Origin: Flavobacteriaceae bacterium UBA5544
GTDB taxonomy: Bacteria > Bacteroidota > Bacteroidia > Flavobacteriales > Flavobacteriaceae
Direction of reading: 5' to 3'
Assembly (NCBI GenBank): GCA_002426755.1
Contig: DINI01000011.1
Span: 1 to 48,247 of the forward strand
Length of the DNA stretch: 48,247 bases
Of the stretch, positions 40,427 through 48,247 are shown piece after piece. The position numbers and the translations under genes were made by a program. Under the pieces are notes generated by a model. That model did no database searches, had not been told where the DNA came from, and saw only the letters and a program-made list of their open reading frames with translations. The number at the start of each line of letters is the position of its first letter. The first letter of the stretch is position 1.

Positions 40427-43400
40427 TATTCAATAGTTATAGGTTGTGATTCGTTTTTCAGCCTCTTCTTCGCCATCCGTTCCTTCTTCCAGCTATAAAG
40501 CACAGGTACAAGGAAATACGATGTTGTATCGAGCAGCATTCCACCAAAAATTGGAATGGACATAGGTATCATTATATCACTTCCTTTTCCAGTTGACGTT
40601 AAAACCGGTAATAATGCCAAAATTGTCGTAACCGTTGTCATCAAACAAGGACGGATTCTTTTTGATGCTGCTTCCAAAGTGGATTTTCTTATTTCCGCCT
40701 TATCAGTTGGGTCGTTCTTATCGAACGTTTGTGTGAGATAGGTTGCCATTACTACACCATCATCTGTCGCAATTCCGAAAAGCGCAATAAAACCAACCCA
40801 GACCGCGACACTTAAATTAATGGTTTTTATGTTAAAGAGGTCCCGCAGGTTTTCGCCAAAAAAGTTGAAGTTCAAGAACCAATCTTGACCATAGAACCAA
40901 ATCATCACAAAACCACCTGCAAAGGCGACGGTAATCCCTGTAAATACCATTAAGGTGGTAGAAACCGAACGGAACTGGAAATACAATATTAAAAAGATGA
41001 CTGCGAGTGCCAAAGGCACAATGATGGATAGCGTTTTTTCTGCACGCAATTGATTCTCATAAGTTCCAGTGAATTTATAACTGATGCCTTTTGGCATAAC
41101 CAACTCGCCATTATCAATTTTTTTCTGAATAAGTGCCTGTGCATTTTCCACGACATTCACCTCGGCAAAACCATCCAATTTGTCGAATAACACATAGCCC
41201 ACCAAAAATGTGTCTTCACTTTTGATGACTTGTGGGCCTTGTTCATATTTAATGGTCGCCAATTCACTCAAGGGAACAGGATTGCCTTTTTCAACAGGTA
41301 CATAAATATCCTTTAAATCTGATGGGTCGCCACGCAATTCACGAGGATAGCGCACCCGAACACCATAACGCTCCCTACCTTCCACGGTTTGGGTCAGCAC
41401 CATTCCACCAACGGCTACTTTTAGCACATTTTGAACGTCCTCGATGGTAACTCCGTAGCGGGCTAATTTTGTTCTATCAATATCTATGAGCAAATAAGGT
41501 TTTCCCACGATGCGGTCTGCAAAAACGGCTTCCTGTTTTACGCCTTCGGCTTGTTTCAATATGTCTTCCAATTGAACACCAAAGTCTTCAATCTGTTTTA
41601 AATCTTGACCTTTTACCTTTATTCCCATTGGTGCGCGCATTCCGGTCTGCAACATTACCAAACGAGTTTCGATAGGTTGTAATTTCGGGGCAGACGTAAC
41701 ACCTGGCAATTTCGTAACCCTTACGATTTCGTTCCAAATATCATCTGGAGAAGTAATTTCTGGTCGCCAGTTTCGGAAGAACTCGCCGTCGTCATCCGGA
41801 ATCAATTTTTCTGAAGATACATCGACAGTAACAGACACTTTCTTGCCATTCCTTCGTGCATTTTCTGTTTTTTTAGGGCCCACGGGATTATTAGGGTTTT
41901 CAATTAGACTACTATCCTTCTTTATAAAAAACCCATCGTCATCTACCCTAAAGCGTTGTCGCTTCCCTTCTTTCAACATATATTCCTTTTTATATTGAAT
42001 GACATTTTCGTACATTGACAAAGGTGCAGGGTCGAGTGCGGATTCCGTCCGGCCCGATTTTCCGACTACAGTTTCGATTTCGGGTATGCTTGCCACGGCC
42101 ATATCCAGTTGCTGTACTACACGTTTGTTCTCTTCAACGCCTGCGTGGGGCATAGAAGTTGGCATCAACAAAAATGAGCCTTCATTGAGTGAGGGCATAA
42201 ACTCCTTGCCCGTATTTTTGAAAATGATAAAACCAAAAATCAACAAGGCTGTTGGAATGGTCAAGAACAAAAGTCTGTTTGCGAGTGCCCATTTTAAAAT
42301 TCGGGTATAATATTTTTGGAAAATGGAAAAAACACCTAAAAGACCAAAGCAGATAATGCCTACAAAAAGTAGATTCCAAAACACGCTTTTATCGACTCCT
42401 AAAGGTCGCCAATATTCTGCCAGAAGAAAAACAATAGCAGCTACGGAAAGGTAGATATTAATAAGGTTTGAGCGTTTGTGGGACACTTTGTCGCGCTGCT
42501 TTGCAAATGCCACAAGACCAAATGCAATCAATATAACACCTATCCAATGTGCGAAAATTACTGCTATAAACCCAGCCAGAATCAAAAGGCTATTGATACC
42601 GTAATTGGTGTTTTTATGAATGTTCCTGTTTTTAAAGAAAATCGCTGCGAATGGCGGAATTATAAAAAGCGCTATGATTATGGATGCTGTAAGCGCAAAT
42701 GTTTTTGTAAAAGCCAAGGGACGGAACAATTTACCTTCGGCACCAATCATCGTAAATACAGGGATAAAACTGATGATTGTGGTCATTACGGCAGTCACGA
42801 TAGCTCCCGAAACTTCTGCCGTGGCGTTGTAAACAACAGTGTTTATCGGCAATTTTTTATCATCCTCATCCAGATGCCTTATGATATTCTCTGCCAGAAT
42901 AATACCCACGTCCACCATTGTGCCAATGGCGATGGCAATACCCGAAAGTGCCACGATATTTGCATCTACACCAAAGAATTTCATTGCAATAAAAACCATC
43001 AGCACTGCAACGGGCAAAAGTCCCGATATTAAAATGGACGCCCGAAGGTTGAAAACCATTACGATGATGACCAAAATGGTAATGAGGATTTCCAAAGTCA
43101 ATGCTTCGTTGAGCGTTCCAAGGGTTTCCTGAATCAGTTCGGTACGGTCATAGAAAGGAACAATGGTTACTTGTGAAGTTCTACCATCGGCCAGTACTTT
43201 TGAAGGTAATCCTTTGCTCAATTCCGCAATCTTTTCCTTTACATTAGTGATGACTGCCATCGGGTTTGCGCCATAGCGCGCCACAACGACCGCTCCCACA
43301 ACTTCTGCCCCTTCCTTATCCAAAATGCCACGGCGGGTGGCAGGACCAAGCGTAACATTGGCAATATCACTAATCTTTATAGACGTGTAATTTTCAGAGG

Positions 43401-44199
43401 TTACAACGGCGTTTTCAATATCGGCCACAGATTTTACATAACCCAGACCACGCACGAGATATTCGGCCTGGTTTATTTCCAAGGTCTGTGCGCCAATATC
43501 CCTGTTGCTTTCTTTTACCGATTTTACGACTTGGGCAAGCCCGATGTTGTATTGGCGCATCAATTCTGGATTGACGTCTATTTGGTATTCCTTGACGTAA
43601 CCACCGATAGATGCCACTTCTGAAACACCACTGGCAGATGCCAAGGCATATTTCACATAATAATCCTGAATACTCCGCAATTCCTGCAAATCCCAACCAC
43701 CTGTAACGTTACCTTCTTTATCGCGACCCTCCAGGGTGTACCAAAATATTTGTCCCAAGCCTGTGGCATCGGGGCCCAAAGCTGGATTTACACCTTCGGG
43801 CAACAGGCCGCTGGGAAGTGAATTTAGTTTTTCGAGGATTCGGCTTCGGCTCCAGTAGAATTCGATGTCCTCTTCAAAAATAATGTAGATGCTCGAAAAC
43901 CCGAACATTGAAGAACTGCGGATGGTTTTTACGCCCGGAATGCCCAACAATGTGGTGGTTAAGGGATAGGTTATTTGATCCTCTATGTCCTGAGGCGAAC
44001 GGCCGTCCCATTTGGTAAACACAATTTGTTGGTTTTCGCCAATGTCCGGGATGGCATCCACGGCCACAGGGTCACTGGGCAAAAATCCAGTATTCCAATT
44101 AAAAGGTGCGTAAACCGTCCCGAAACCTACAAAAGCAATAAGTATAAGCGTGGCAACGAGTTTGTTTTCTATAAGAAATTTGATGCTTTTATTCAGCAT
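40426..44199 (-). CDS. cusA: CusA/CzcA-family heavy-metal RND efflux pump
   Basis: A 1257-residue RND transporter with 12 or more membrane segments. The opening MLNKSIKFLIENKLVATLIL, DIGENQQIVFTKWDGRSPQDIEDQI and PGVKTIRSSSMFGFSSIYIIFE are heavy-metal-efflux signatures. The proton-relay aspartate lies in GIAIAIGTMVDVGIILAEN, and the closing ATDDGVVMATYLTQTF is typical. It is about 200 residues longer than E. coli CusA: extra hydrophobic helices lie between the two membrane bundles (about residues 545-640), and a charged insertion (about 735-790) interrupts the second porter domain. Role: proton-driven export of Cu(I), Ag(I) or similar from the periplasm or inner membrane. Confidence 0.95.
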   Translation of the reverse strand: MLNKSIKFLIENKLVATLILIAFVGFGTVYAPFNWNTGFLPSDPVAVDAIPDIGENQQIVFTKWDGRSPQDIEDQITYPLTTTLLGIPGVKTIRSSSMFGFSSIYIIFEEDIEFYWSRSRILEKLNSLPSGLLPEGVNPALGPDATGLGQIFWYTLEGRDKEGNVTGGWDLQELRSIQDYYVKYALASASGVSEVASIGGYVKEYQIDVNPELMRQYNIGLAQVVKSVKESNRDIGAQTLEINQAEYLVRGLGYVKSVADIENAVVTSENYTSIKISDIANVTLGPATRRGILDKEGAEVVGAVVVARYGANPMAVITNVKEKIAELSKGLPSKVLADGRTSQVTIVPFYDRTELIQETLGTLNEALTLEILITILVIIVMVFNLRASILISGLLPVAVLMVFIAMKFFGVDANIVALSGIAIAIGTMVDVGIILAENIIRHLDEDDKKLPINTVVYNATAEVSGAIVTAVMTTIISFIPVFTMIGAEGKLFRPLAFTKTFALTASIIIALFIIPPFAAIFFKNRNIHKNTNYGINSLLILAGFIAVIFAHWIGVILIAFGLVAFAKQRDKVSHKRSNLINIYLSVAAIVFLLAEYWRPLGVDKSVFWNLLFVGIICFGLLGVFSIFQKYYTRILKWALANRLLFLTIPTALLIFGFIIFKNTGKEFMPSLNEGSFLLMPTSMPHAGVEENKRVVQQLDMAVASIPEIETVVGKSGRTESALDPAPLSMYENVIQYKKEYMLKEGKRQRFRVDDDGFFIKKDSSLIENPNNPVGPKKTENARRNGKKVSVTVDVSSEKLIPDDDGEFFRNWRPEITSPDDIWNEIVRVTKLPGVTSAPKLQPIETRLVMLQTGMRAPMGIKVKGQDLKQIEDFGVQLEDILKQAEGVKQEAVFADRIVGKPYLLIDIDRTKLARYGVTIEDVQNVLKVAVGGMVLTQTVEGRERYGVRVRYPRELRGDPSDLKDIYVPVEKGNPVPLSELATIKYEQGPQVIKSEDTFLVGYVLFDKLDGFAEVNVVENAQALIQKKIDNGELVMPKGISYKFTGTYENQLRAEKTLSIIVPLALAVIFLILYFQFRSVSTTLMVFTGITVAFAGGFVMIWFYGQDWFLNFNFFGENLRDLFNIKTINLSVAVWVGFIALFGIATDDGVVMATYLTQTFDKNDPTDKAEIRKSTLEAASKRIRPCLMTTVTTILALLPVLTSTGKGSDIMIPMSIPIFGGMLLDTTSYFLVPVLYSWKKERMAKKRLKNESQPITIE

Positions 44200-44302
44200 A
44201 GAATTGATTATTAAGTAATTATAAATCTTGTAAAAAAGAGATAAACAAGCTGTAATGTCCTAAACAATTTAATGCAGGACTACAGTATTAATTACTTAAA
44301 AA

Positions 44303-44722
44303 TCAAATAAGGAAAGTCTGGTCTAAAACTTGAATATCCCTGACCAAGGGAGGAGGTGTATAATCTTTATAGGAATTAAGTTCCGCTTGAGGTTCAACAA
44401 ACAGAAGTATATAGGTGTGGACAAAAGCAGCAACAAATAACTGTTGTCCTCTTTCTAACTTGTCAAACGATGTTTTTAAAGTATCCTGACCTTTAATGGT
44501 CACTTGCTCATCACTACAGCAATCTTTTTTTGAGATATTACATTCTGATGAAAACGCATTGTTTTGTTGAACTTCCATCCCACAAGTTTCAACGTGTCCA
44601 AATAAGGAAGAATCCACTAAAGTATCTCCACAATAATGACTATCAACAGTAAAAGAAACTGTTGACAATAACACGATAAGTGCCAAGCAAACGGATGATA
44701 TTTTATGAAAAACTTTTTTCAT
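44303..44722 (-). CDS. HYC_CC_PP-family Cys-rich protein
   Basis: A 139-residue protein with an N-terminal membrane or signal segment (about 8-25, ISSVCLALIVLLSTVSFTV). The three family landmarks are HYC in VDSHYCGDTLVD (about 29-31), CC in KKDCCSDEQ (about 67-68) and PP in YTPPPLVRDIQVLDQTFLI at the end. The cysteines and histidine suggest a periplasmic metal site. It heads the cusA-containing operon and diverges from a paralogue at 45015; TAACTTTG lies just upstream of the ATG. Confidence 0.88.
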   Translation of the reverse strand: MKKVFHKISSVCLALIVLLSTVSFTVDSHYCGDTLVDSSLFGHVETCGMEVQQNNAFSSECNISKKDCCSDEQVTIKGQDTLKTSFDKLERGQQLFVAAFVHTYILLFVEPQAELNSYKDYTPPPLVRDIQVLDQTFLI

Positions 44723-44730
44723 TAATGTTG

Positions 44731-44738
44731 CAAAGTTA
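44731..44738 (-). promoter_or_regulatory. Candidate Bacteroidota -7 promoter element of the cusA operon
   Basis: On the minus strand TAACTTTG fits the TAnnTTTG consensus of Bacteroidota housekeeping promoters. It lies only about 8 bases before the ATG of the first HYC_CC_PP gene, giving a very short leader. No clear TTG element was found at the -33 position, so the call is tentative. Confidence 0.4.
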
Positions 44739-44893
44739 TAAAAAACTTATCTCATTTTGCATATTTAACAATTCTTTTGGAATCTTCAAGTTTTAAATTG
44801 CCTGTTAAGATAGCTAAATATTGTTTGCAAAAAAAATTCTTTTATAGTTTCCTTTATATGATAAAAATCATATTTCTGTCGAATCTTTAAAAG

Positions 44894-44901
44894 TATCTTC
44901 G
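44894..44901 (+). promoter_or_regulatory. Candidate promoter element for the second HYC_CC_PP gene
   Basis: TATCTTCG is close to TAnnTTTG and is followed by a purine-poor start region. It would give a leader of about 105 bases before the GTG at 45015. The rest of the 292-base divergent gap is AT-rich with no gene that I can see. Confidence 0.3.
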
Positions 44902-45014
44902 CATTAATTAATTTTGCCGTTAATTCATAAAAATTTGATATTAAGCTTATTAAGCCGTAGCAAATAATTTATAAAAAATTATCAATGTTAGACAAAATTT
45001 ATTAATTTTATACT

Positions 45015-45437
45015 GTGAAGTCTTTTTTTTCTAAAATAATATCCTTCTTTTTAGCAGCTTTAATACTGCTTTCTACTTCTTCTTTTACGGTAGATATGCA
45101 CTTTTGCTGCAATAAACTGGTCGATATGTCTTTGATAGGCAAAGCAAAAGTCTGCGCAGAGAAGGTTCAAAAGAAAAAGGAACCTACAAAACAATGCACT
45201 ACGCTACAAGAAAAAGATTGCTGTAGTAATCAATCTTTTGTAAAAACAGGAGACGAAACCATTAAAAAGGCCAATATTGTACCAGAACCTGAAACGCTGG
45301 TTTTCCTAAATACTTTCTTTTATAGCTATATCAATCTTTTTGAAGGGTTGGATGATAAAGTAATTTTCTTTGAAACCTATCGGCCGCCACTTCTATCTAC
45401 AGATATAATTATTCTCAACGAGACTTTTTTAATTTGA
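45015..45437 (+). CDS. HYC_CC_PP-family Cys-rich protein (paralogue)
   Basis: A 140-residue protein with GTG start; no ATG precedes the signal-like segment (about 7-25, IISFFLAALILLSTSSFTV), so GTG is required. It carries HFCC at VDMHFCCNKLVD (about 28-31), CC in EKDCCSNQ, and YRPPLLSTDIIILNETFLI at the C-terminus, matching its neighbour at 44303 in every landmark. The two genes are divergent, face away from the same regulatory gap, and probably share a metal-responsive control. No ribosome-binding site is visible. Confidence 0.86.
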   Translation: MKSFFSKIISFFLAALILLSTSSFTVDMHFCCNKLVDMSLIGKAKVCAEKVQKKKEPTKQCTTLQEKDCCSNQSFVKTGDETIKKANIVPEPETLVFLNTFFYSYINLFEGLDDKVIFFETYRPPLLSTDIIILNETFLI

Positions 45438-45625
45438 ATTTCTTCATCGCAGATTAAATTTTATCTGCATTGCTTCCATAGCCAAGGTTTCACTTCTGGC
45501 TAACATTTTTGTACCCTGTTTCAATAACATTGTACACCATTGAACAAAACCACACATCGCTAACCCTGTTAGGTTTTAACCTTTCAAATCATTGAGTCAA
45601 AACCAATGACAATACATTATATACT

Positions 45626-46207
45626 ATGAGCAAACCAAAGGAATTTTGGATTAAAAATATGGTCTGTAATCGCTGCTTAAAAGTAATTCATCAGGAATTA
45701 CAGCAACTTGGTGTAACGGTACTTTCATTGGAATTGGGAAGATTATTGGTAGAAGCACCAAAAAAAAACAACAATGAGATTGTGAATGCTGTAACAACAG
45801 TACTCCACGCAAATGATTTTGAAATTGTTGAAAACGAAGAAGAAATGCTTGTGGAAAGAATCAAGATTATTCTAATTGAACAATTGCAAGAGTTGCCATT
45901 ACATTTAAAGTTAAAGACATCCGAACTATTGGCATCAAATCTTCATAAGGATTACAAGGCATTGAGCAAGCTTTTTTCTGCCAATGAAAAAACCACCATA
46001 GAGAAATACTTTATAAAACTAAAGATTGAAAAGGTAAAGGAACTCATTCAGCTCAAACAGTATTCGTTTTCCGATATAGGCTATATTTTGGATTACAGTA
46101 GCGTCAACCATTTGTCCAGACAGTTTAAAGAAGTAGTGGGTATGAGTATGACAGACTATAAAAATACAGAAAACTGGAAACGGAATTTTTATGATGAAAT
46201 TATATAA
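45626..46207 (+). CDS. AraC-family regulator with HMA-like head (paralogue)
   Basis: A 193-residue paralogue of the 27780 regulator. The head reads KEFWIKNMVCNRCLKVIHQEL, with CNRC at C14 and C17 in the same place as CPRC of the other copy. The middle is helical (about 85-110), and the C-terminal AraC domain (about 115-185) contains KIEKVKELIQLKQYSFSDIGYIL and HLSRQFKEVVGMSMTDYKN. I infer metal binding at the cysteine pair as the input. It lies between the HYC_CC_PP gene and the Met-rich protein genes, and the two regulators bracket the cusA/oxidase gene block. Confidence 0.85.
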   Translation: MSKPKEFWIKNMVCNRCLKVIHQELQQLGVTVLSLELGRLLVEAPKKNNNEIVNAVTTVLHANDFEIVENEEEMLVERIKIILIEQLQELPLHLKLKTSELLASNLHKDYKALSKLFSANEKTTIEKYFIKLKIEKVKELIQLKQYSFSDIGYILDYSSVNHLSRQFKEVVGMSMTDYKNTENWKRNFYDEII

Positions 46208-46287
46208 ATATCAACGAAAGTTGTGCAGATGACAACTTAAAGCAATCATTAATTTTATCAAATGAATCAAAATTAACTCAAACAAAA

Positions 46288-46893
46288 ATGAAAAATTTAC
46301 TTATCACATTAGTATTAATTCCCTTTTTCGGAATTGCTCAAACATTGGAAGATTTAGAATATATCTCTCCTTTTAACAATAGTGTAGTTGCAATTAAAAA
46401 AGGAAACGAATGGGGCTTTATTGACCAAGATGGTAAGATAATCGTTGATTTTCGAAATGATTTGATACTTACCAAAACAGACAACGGAACTTATCCCATA
46501 TTCAGTAACGAAAGATGTCTGATTGCACATCATAAAGATGGTGTGCTCTACTATGGCTATATAGATAAAACTGGAGAAACTGTCATTACACCGCAATACC
46601 TGAATGACACCATCTTTGAATTTGGTAAGGCATTGGCTCTAAAGGTTGAAAAAGAAACCATAGGCTATAACGATATTTTCAAAAAAGACGTGGTAAACTA
46701 CCATTATTTTGAAGTGGTTATAGATGAAGCAGGAAAAACCGCTGACCATTTAACTCAATTGGCCATTCACGTCTCGCCCAAAGATAAGAATGATAAAAAT
46801 CCACCTGCTATTACCTCCAAAATGATTTCGGAAAATCTAGTAGCAGTTAAAGACAGTAATAAGAAATGGCGTGTTAAAAAAATAGAGCAATAA
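46288..46893 (+). CDS. WG-repeat protein, secreted
   Basis: A 201-residue exported protein (signal to about residue 17, ending GIAQ). It contains WG/KWG-type repeats, short beta-hairpin units recognisable from NEWGFIDQDGKIIVDF (about 41-56) and YYGYIDKTGETVITPQYLND (about 89-108). A third weaker unit follows (EVVIDEAGKTADHL). WG-repeat proteins are poorly understood and may bind partners at the cell envelope. No metal ligands stand out, so its tie to the copper genes is positional. Confidence 0.82.
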   Translation: MKNLLITLVLIPFFGIAQTLEDLEYISPFNNSVVAIKKGNEWGFIDQDGKIIVDFRNDLILTKTDNGTYPIFSNERCLIAHHKDGVLYYGYIDKTGETVITPQYLNDTIFEFGKALALKVEKETIGYNDIFKKDVVNYHYFEVVIDEAGKTADHLTQLAIHVSPKDKNDKNPPAITSKMISENLVAVKDSNKKWRVKKIEQ

Positions 46894-46970
46894 TGAAAAT
46901 GTACTCAATACATAAAAAATTCAAAAAGATTGATGCTTTTTTTAAAATCTGTCAATTAATAGCTGATAAT

Positions 46971-47012
46971 CCATTCCCTCAACTATAGTCATCTAGATTG
47001 TTGGGAATGGGT
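46971..47012 (+). promoter_or_regulatory. Hairpin in the leader of the Met-rich gene cluster
   Basis: CCATTCCC-TCAAC (46972-46984) faces GTTGGGAATGG (about 47000-47010), a stem of about 11 bp with one extra base. It lies 46 bases before the Met-rich lipoprotein gene and could end the preceding transcript or shape the leader. Confidence 0.4.
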
Positions 47013-47057
47013 TTATAAAAATTAAAATAAATGTTTAACTCAATAAAATAATAAATT

Positions 47058-47525
47058 ATGAAAACACTACTAATTGTTTTATCGGCAATTGGGCTTTTAA
47101 GCTTAAACAGTTGCAAACAAGAAACAGACCCATTAGCATTAATGGAAAATCCTGAAACCCGCACAGAAGTTTTTAATGCCATTACTAAAAATCACAACTA
47201 TATGACCGAGTTTATGGAAAGTATGCACGGCAACCAACACGCAATGCAAATGATGCAGGGCAATAAAAAAATGATGGGCACTATGATGCAAGGAGAAGGA
47301 ATGCAAATGATGATGAAAGACAGTACGATGATGCACTCAATGATGAACGGAATGATGAATGACGGCAAAATGATGGGAACAATGATGAAAATGATGCACG
47401 AAAAAGGGATGATGAGCGAGGATTGTATGGAATCCTGTAAAAATATGATGGGCGAAAAAGGAATGGATATGCAAGGAATGAATATGGATAGCTCAATCAA
47501 AGAAGACCATAACGACCATCATTAA
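47058..47525 (+). CDS. Met-rich lipoprotein, probable periplasmic copper binder
   Basis: A 155-residue lipoprotein (signal LLIVLSAIGLLSLNSC, lipid site C19). From about residue 48 it is dominated by methionine clusters (MMQGNKKMMGTMMQGEGMQMMM and following), with scattered histidines, and ends in the His/Asp tail EDHNDHH. The MxxM and MMxxM spacing is typical of Cu(I) or Ag(I) scavengers such as those that feed Cus pumps. It has no other recognisable fold. It starts a plus-strand run with a His-rich membrane protein, an HMA protein and a SHOCT protein, which suggests one operon. Confidence 0.78.
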   Translation: MKTLLIVLSAIGLLSLNSCKQETDPLALMENPETRTEVFNAITKNHNYMTEFMESMHGNQHAMQMMQGNKKMMGTMMQGEGMQMMMKDSTMMHSMMNGMMNDGKMMGTMMKMMHEKGMMSEDCMESCKNMMGEKGMDMQGMNMDSSIKEDHNDHH

Positions 47526-47550
47526 TGTTTAACCATTAAAAACAAAAACA

Positions 47551-47820
47551 ATGAAAAATAATCACTGGATATGGATGGTCATCGGTTGTGGATTACCACT
47601 TCTGTTCATCTTTTTCGCACCATCAATAGGTATCGGAAGCAGTTCTTCTCTCTTCATATTCATCCTATTTATGTTTGCTTGTCACTTATTTATGCCTCAC
47701 GGTTCGCATCGTCACGGTGGACATTATCATTCACAGAATAGACAAAAAGAACACGAACACAGTAATGAAGTGTCTAAAACAGAACGAAAAGATGAAGGCA
47801 AAGAACACCATCACCATTAA
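47551..47820 (+). CDS. Small membrane protein with His-rich tail (DUF2933-like)
   Basis: An 89-residue protein with two hydrophobic segments (about 6-24 and 31-47) and a hydrophilic tail packed with histidines (PHGSHRHGGHYHSQNRQ..., ending KEHHHH). The size, two-helix start and HG/HRHGGH region recall DUF2933 proteins that accompany copper-resistance genes; this family call is tentative. The tail would lie in cytosol or periplasm and bind metal. Gaps are 25 bases before and 10 after. Confidence 0.72.
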   Translation: MKNNHWIWMVIGCGLPLLFIFFAPSIGIGSSSSLFIFILFMFACHLFMPHGSHRHGGHYHSQNRQKEHEHSNEVSKTERKDEGKEHHHH

Positions 47821-47830
47821 ATACTAAATA

Positions 47831-48046
47831 ATGAAACAAAAATTTCAAATAAACGGAATTAGTTGTGGCGGATGTATTGCAAGAGTAAAAAAGACTTTGG
47901 AAGAACATCCCAATATAGAAAAAGCAGAGATTTTCTTGGCACCAAAAGGTGCTGCACTTATCACAATGGATGAAGCAATTTCAGTTGCCGACTTACAAAA
48001 GCAACTTGACAGACTCAATGGATATACAATTATAGAAATAAACTAA
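47831..48046 (+). CDS. HMA-domain metal chaperone (CopZ-like)
   Basis: A 71-residue heavy-metal-associated domain: KQKFQINGISCGGCIARVKKTLEEHPNIEKAEIF with CGGC at C12 and C15 (residue order shown only as a landmark across the first half). The beta-alpha-beta-beta-alpha-beta order is complete. It is distinct from the 25165 chaperone, so it may serve a different partner. It lies in the plus-strand cluster 10 bases after the His-rich gene. Confidence 0.88.
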   Translation: MKQKFQINGISCGGCIARVKKTLEEHPNIEKAEIFLAPKGAALITMDEAISVADLQKQLDRLNGYTIIEIN

Positions 48047-48068
48047 TAACAATCTAAAATTTAAAAAT

Positions 48069-48247
48069 ATGCATTATTACGACGGACATTTTGGAGGAAT
48101 GCACCTAATATGGTGGATTATATGGGTCATCTTACTTGCGTGGATATTTTTTATCCCGGCAGATATCCCTTATCAAAAAACAAAGAAGGACAGCCCACTG
48201 GATATTCTTAAAAACCGCTTTGCCAAAGGCGAAATATCCAAGGAAGA
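48069..48247 (+). CDS. SHOCT-domain membrane protein (truncated by the window end)
   Basis: The first 59 codons are visible. A His/aromatic start (HYYDGHFGGMHL) leads into one membrane helix (about 13-30, IWWIIWVILLAWIFFIP) and then the SHOCT motif SPLDILKNRFAKGEISKE, cut by the end of the sequence. SHOCT motifs usually end small regulatory or tethering proteins. It belongs to the plus-strand metal cluster, 22 bases after the HMA gene. Confidence 0.82.
   Translation, partial: MHYYDGHFGGMHLIWWIIWVILLAWIFFIPADIPYQKTKKDSPLDILKNRFAKGEISKE

Noticed and set aside
42478..43032. Open frame of 184 codons on the plus strand
   Set aside because: It is antisense within the cusA gene, has a Cys/His/Tyr-rich product with no family pattern, and the cusA frame is intact with clear motifs across the span.
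47198..47500. Open frames on the minus strand opposite the Met-rich lipoprotein
   Set aside because: ATG-rich coding DNA gives CAT-rich opposite frames without stops; products are Ile/Ser/Phe or Ser/Phe low-complexity.

Overview
The window looks like the chromosome of a member of the Flavobacteriaceae (Bacteroidota). The evidence is AT-rich DNA, type IX secretion sorting domains (types A and B), a sigma/FecR/TonB-receptor trio, DUF5777 and HYC_CC_PP proteins, and the TAnnTTTG promoter style. It has three parts.

1 to about 3,835 is an accessory strip of co-oriented small genes: parDE, a secreted protein of unknown function, and a membrane-anchored GspG-like protein overlapping a small membrane protein. 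They are separated by structured repeats of about 130 bp. The half-sites before and after a gene unit are complementary, and their variable core differs between units. This resembles integron cassettes, but the sequence does not match the attC consensus and no integron integrase is in view. An IS3-family element (770-2070) sits at one repeat.

About 3,835 to 22,840 is backbone. The minus strand carries a large outer-membrane barrel protein, a type B sorting-domain lectin, der, era, a YihY-family protein, and an ECF sigma / FecR / STN-TonB receptor operon. The plus strand carries acidic lipoproteins diverging from the sigma operon, then a tight five-gene run (OB-fold protein, T9SS cargo, DUF5777 barrel, CxxCH lipoprotein, YceI). 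A convergent lipoprotein with the formylglycine-generating-enzyme fold closes the region.

At 22,839 only the 3' half of a tRNA-Met gene remains, followed by a tyrosine recombinase. I read this as the left end of an integrated element that runs to the end of the window and beyond. Its cargo is copper handling: CopZ-like chaperones, a CopA P-type ATPase, a split Cus-type RND system (adaptor with metal-binding N-terminus and DUF3347 C-terminus; separate TolC and CusA), and a multicopper oxidase apparently fused to a CopB-like outer-membrane barrel. Also present are three DUF3347 domains, a haem-binding protein, a permease, PepSY, DUF305 and DUF2231 proteins, a K+ channel, two HYC_CC_PP Cys-rich proteins, Met/His-rich small proteins, and two AraC-type regulators with an HMA-like Cys-x-x-Cys head. 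Together they would sense copper in the cytosol, pump it to the periplasm, oxidise or bind it there, and export it across the outer membrane.

The strongest candidates for something new are the cassette-like repeat system at the left edge, the HMA-headed AraC regulators, the oxidase-barrel fusion, and three related hairpins at 34,470-34,797.
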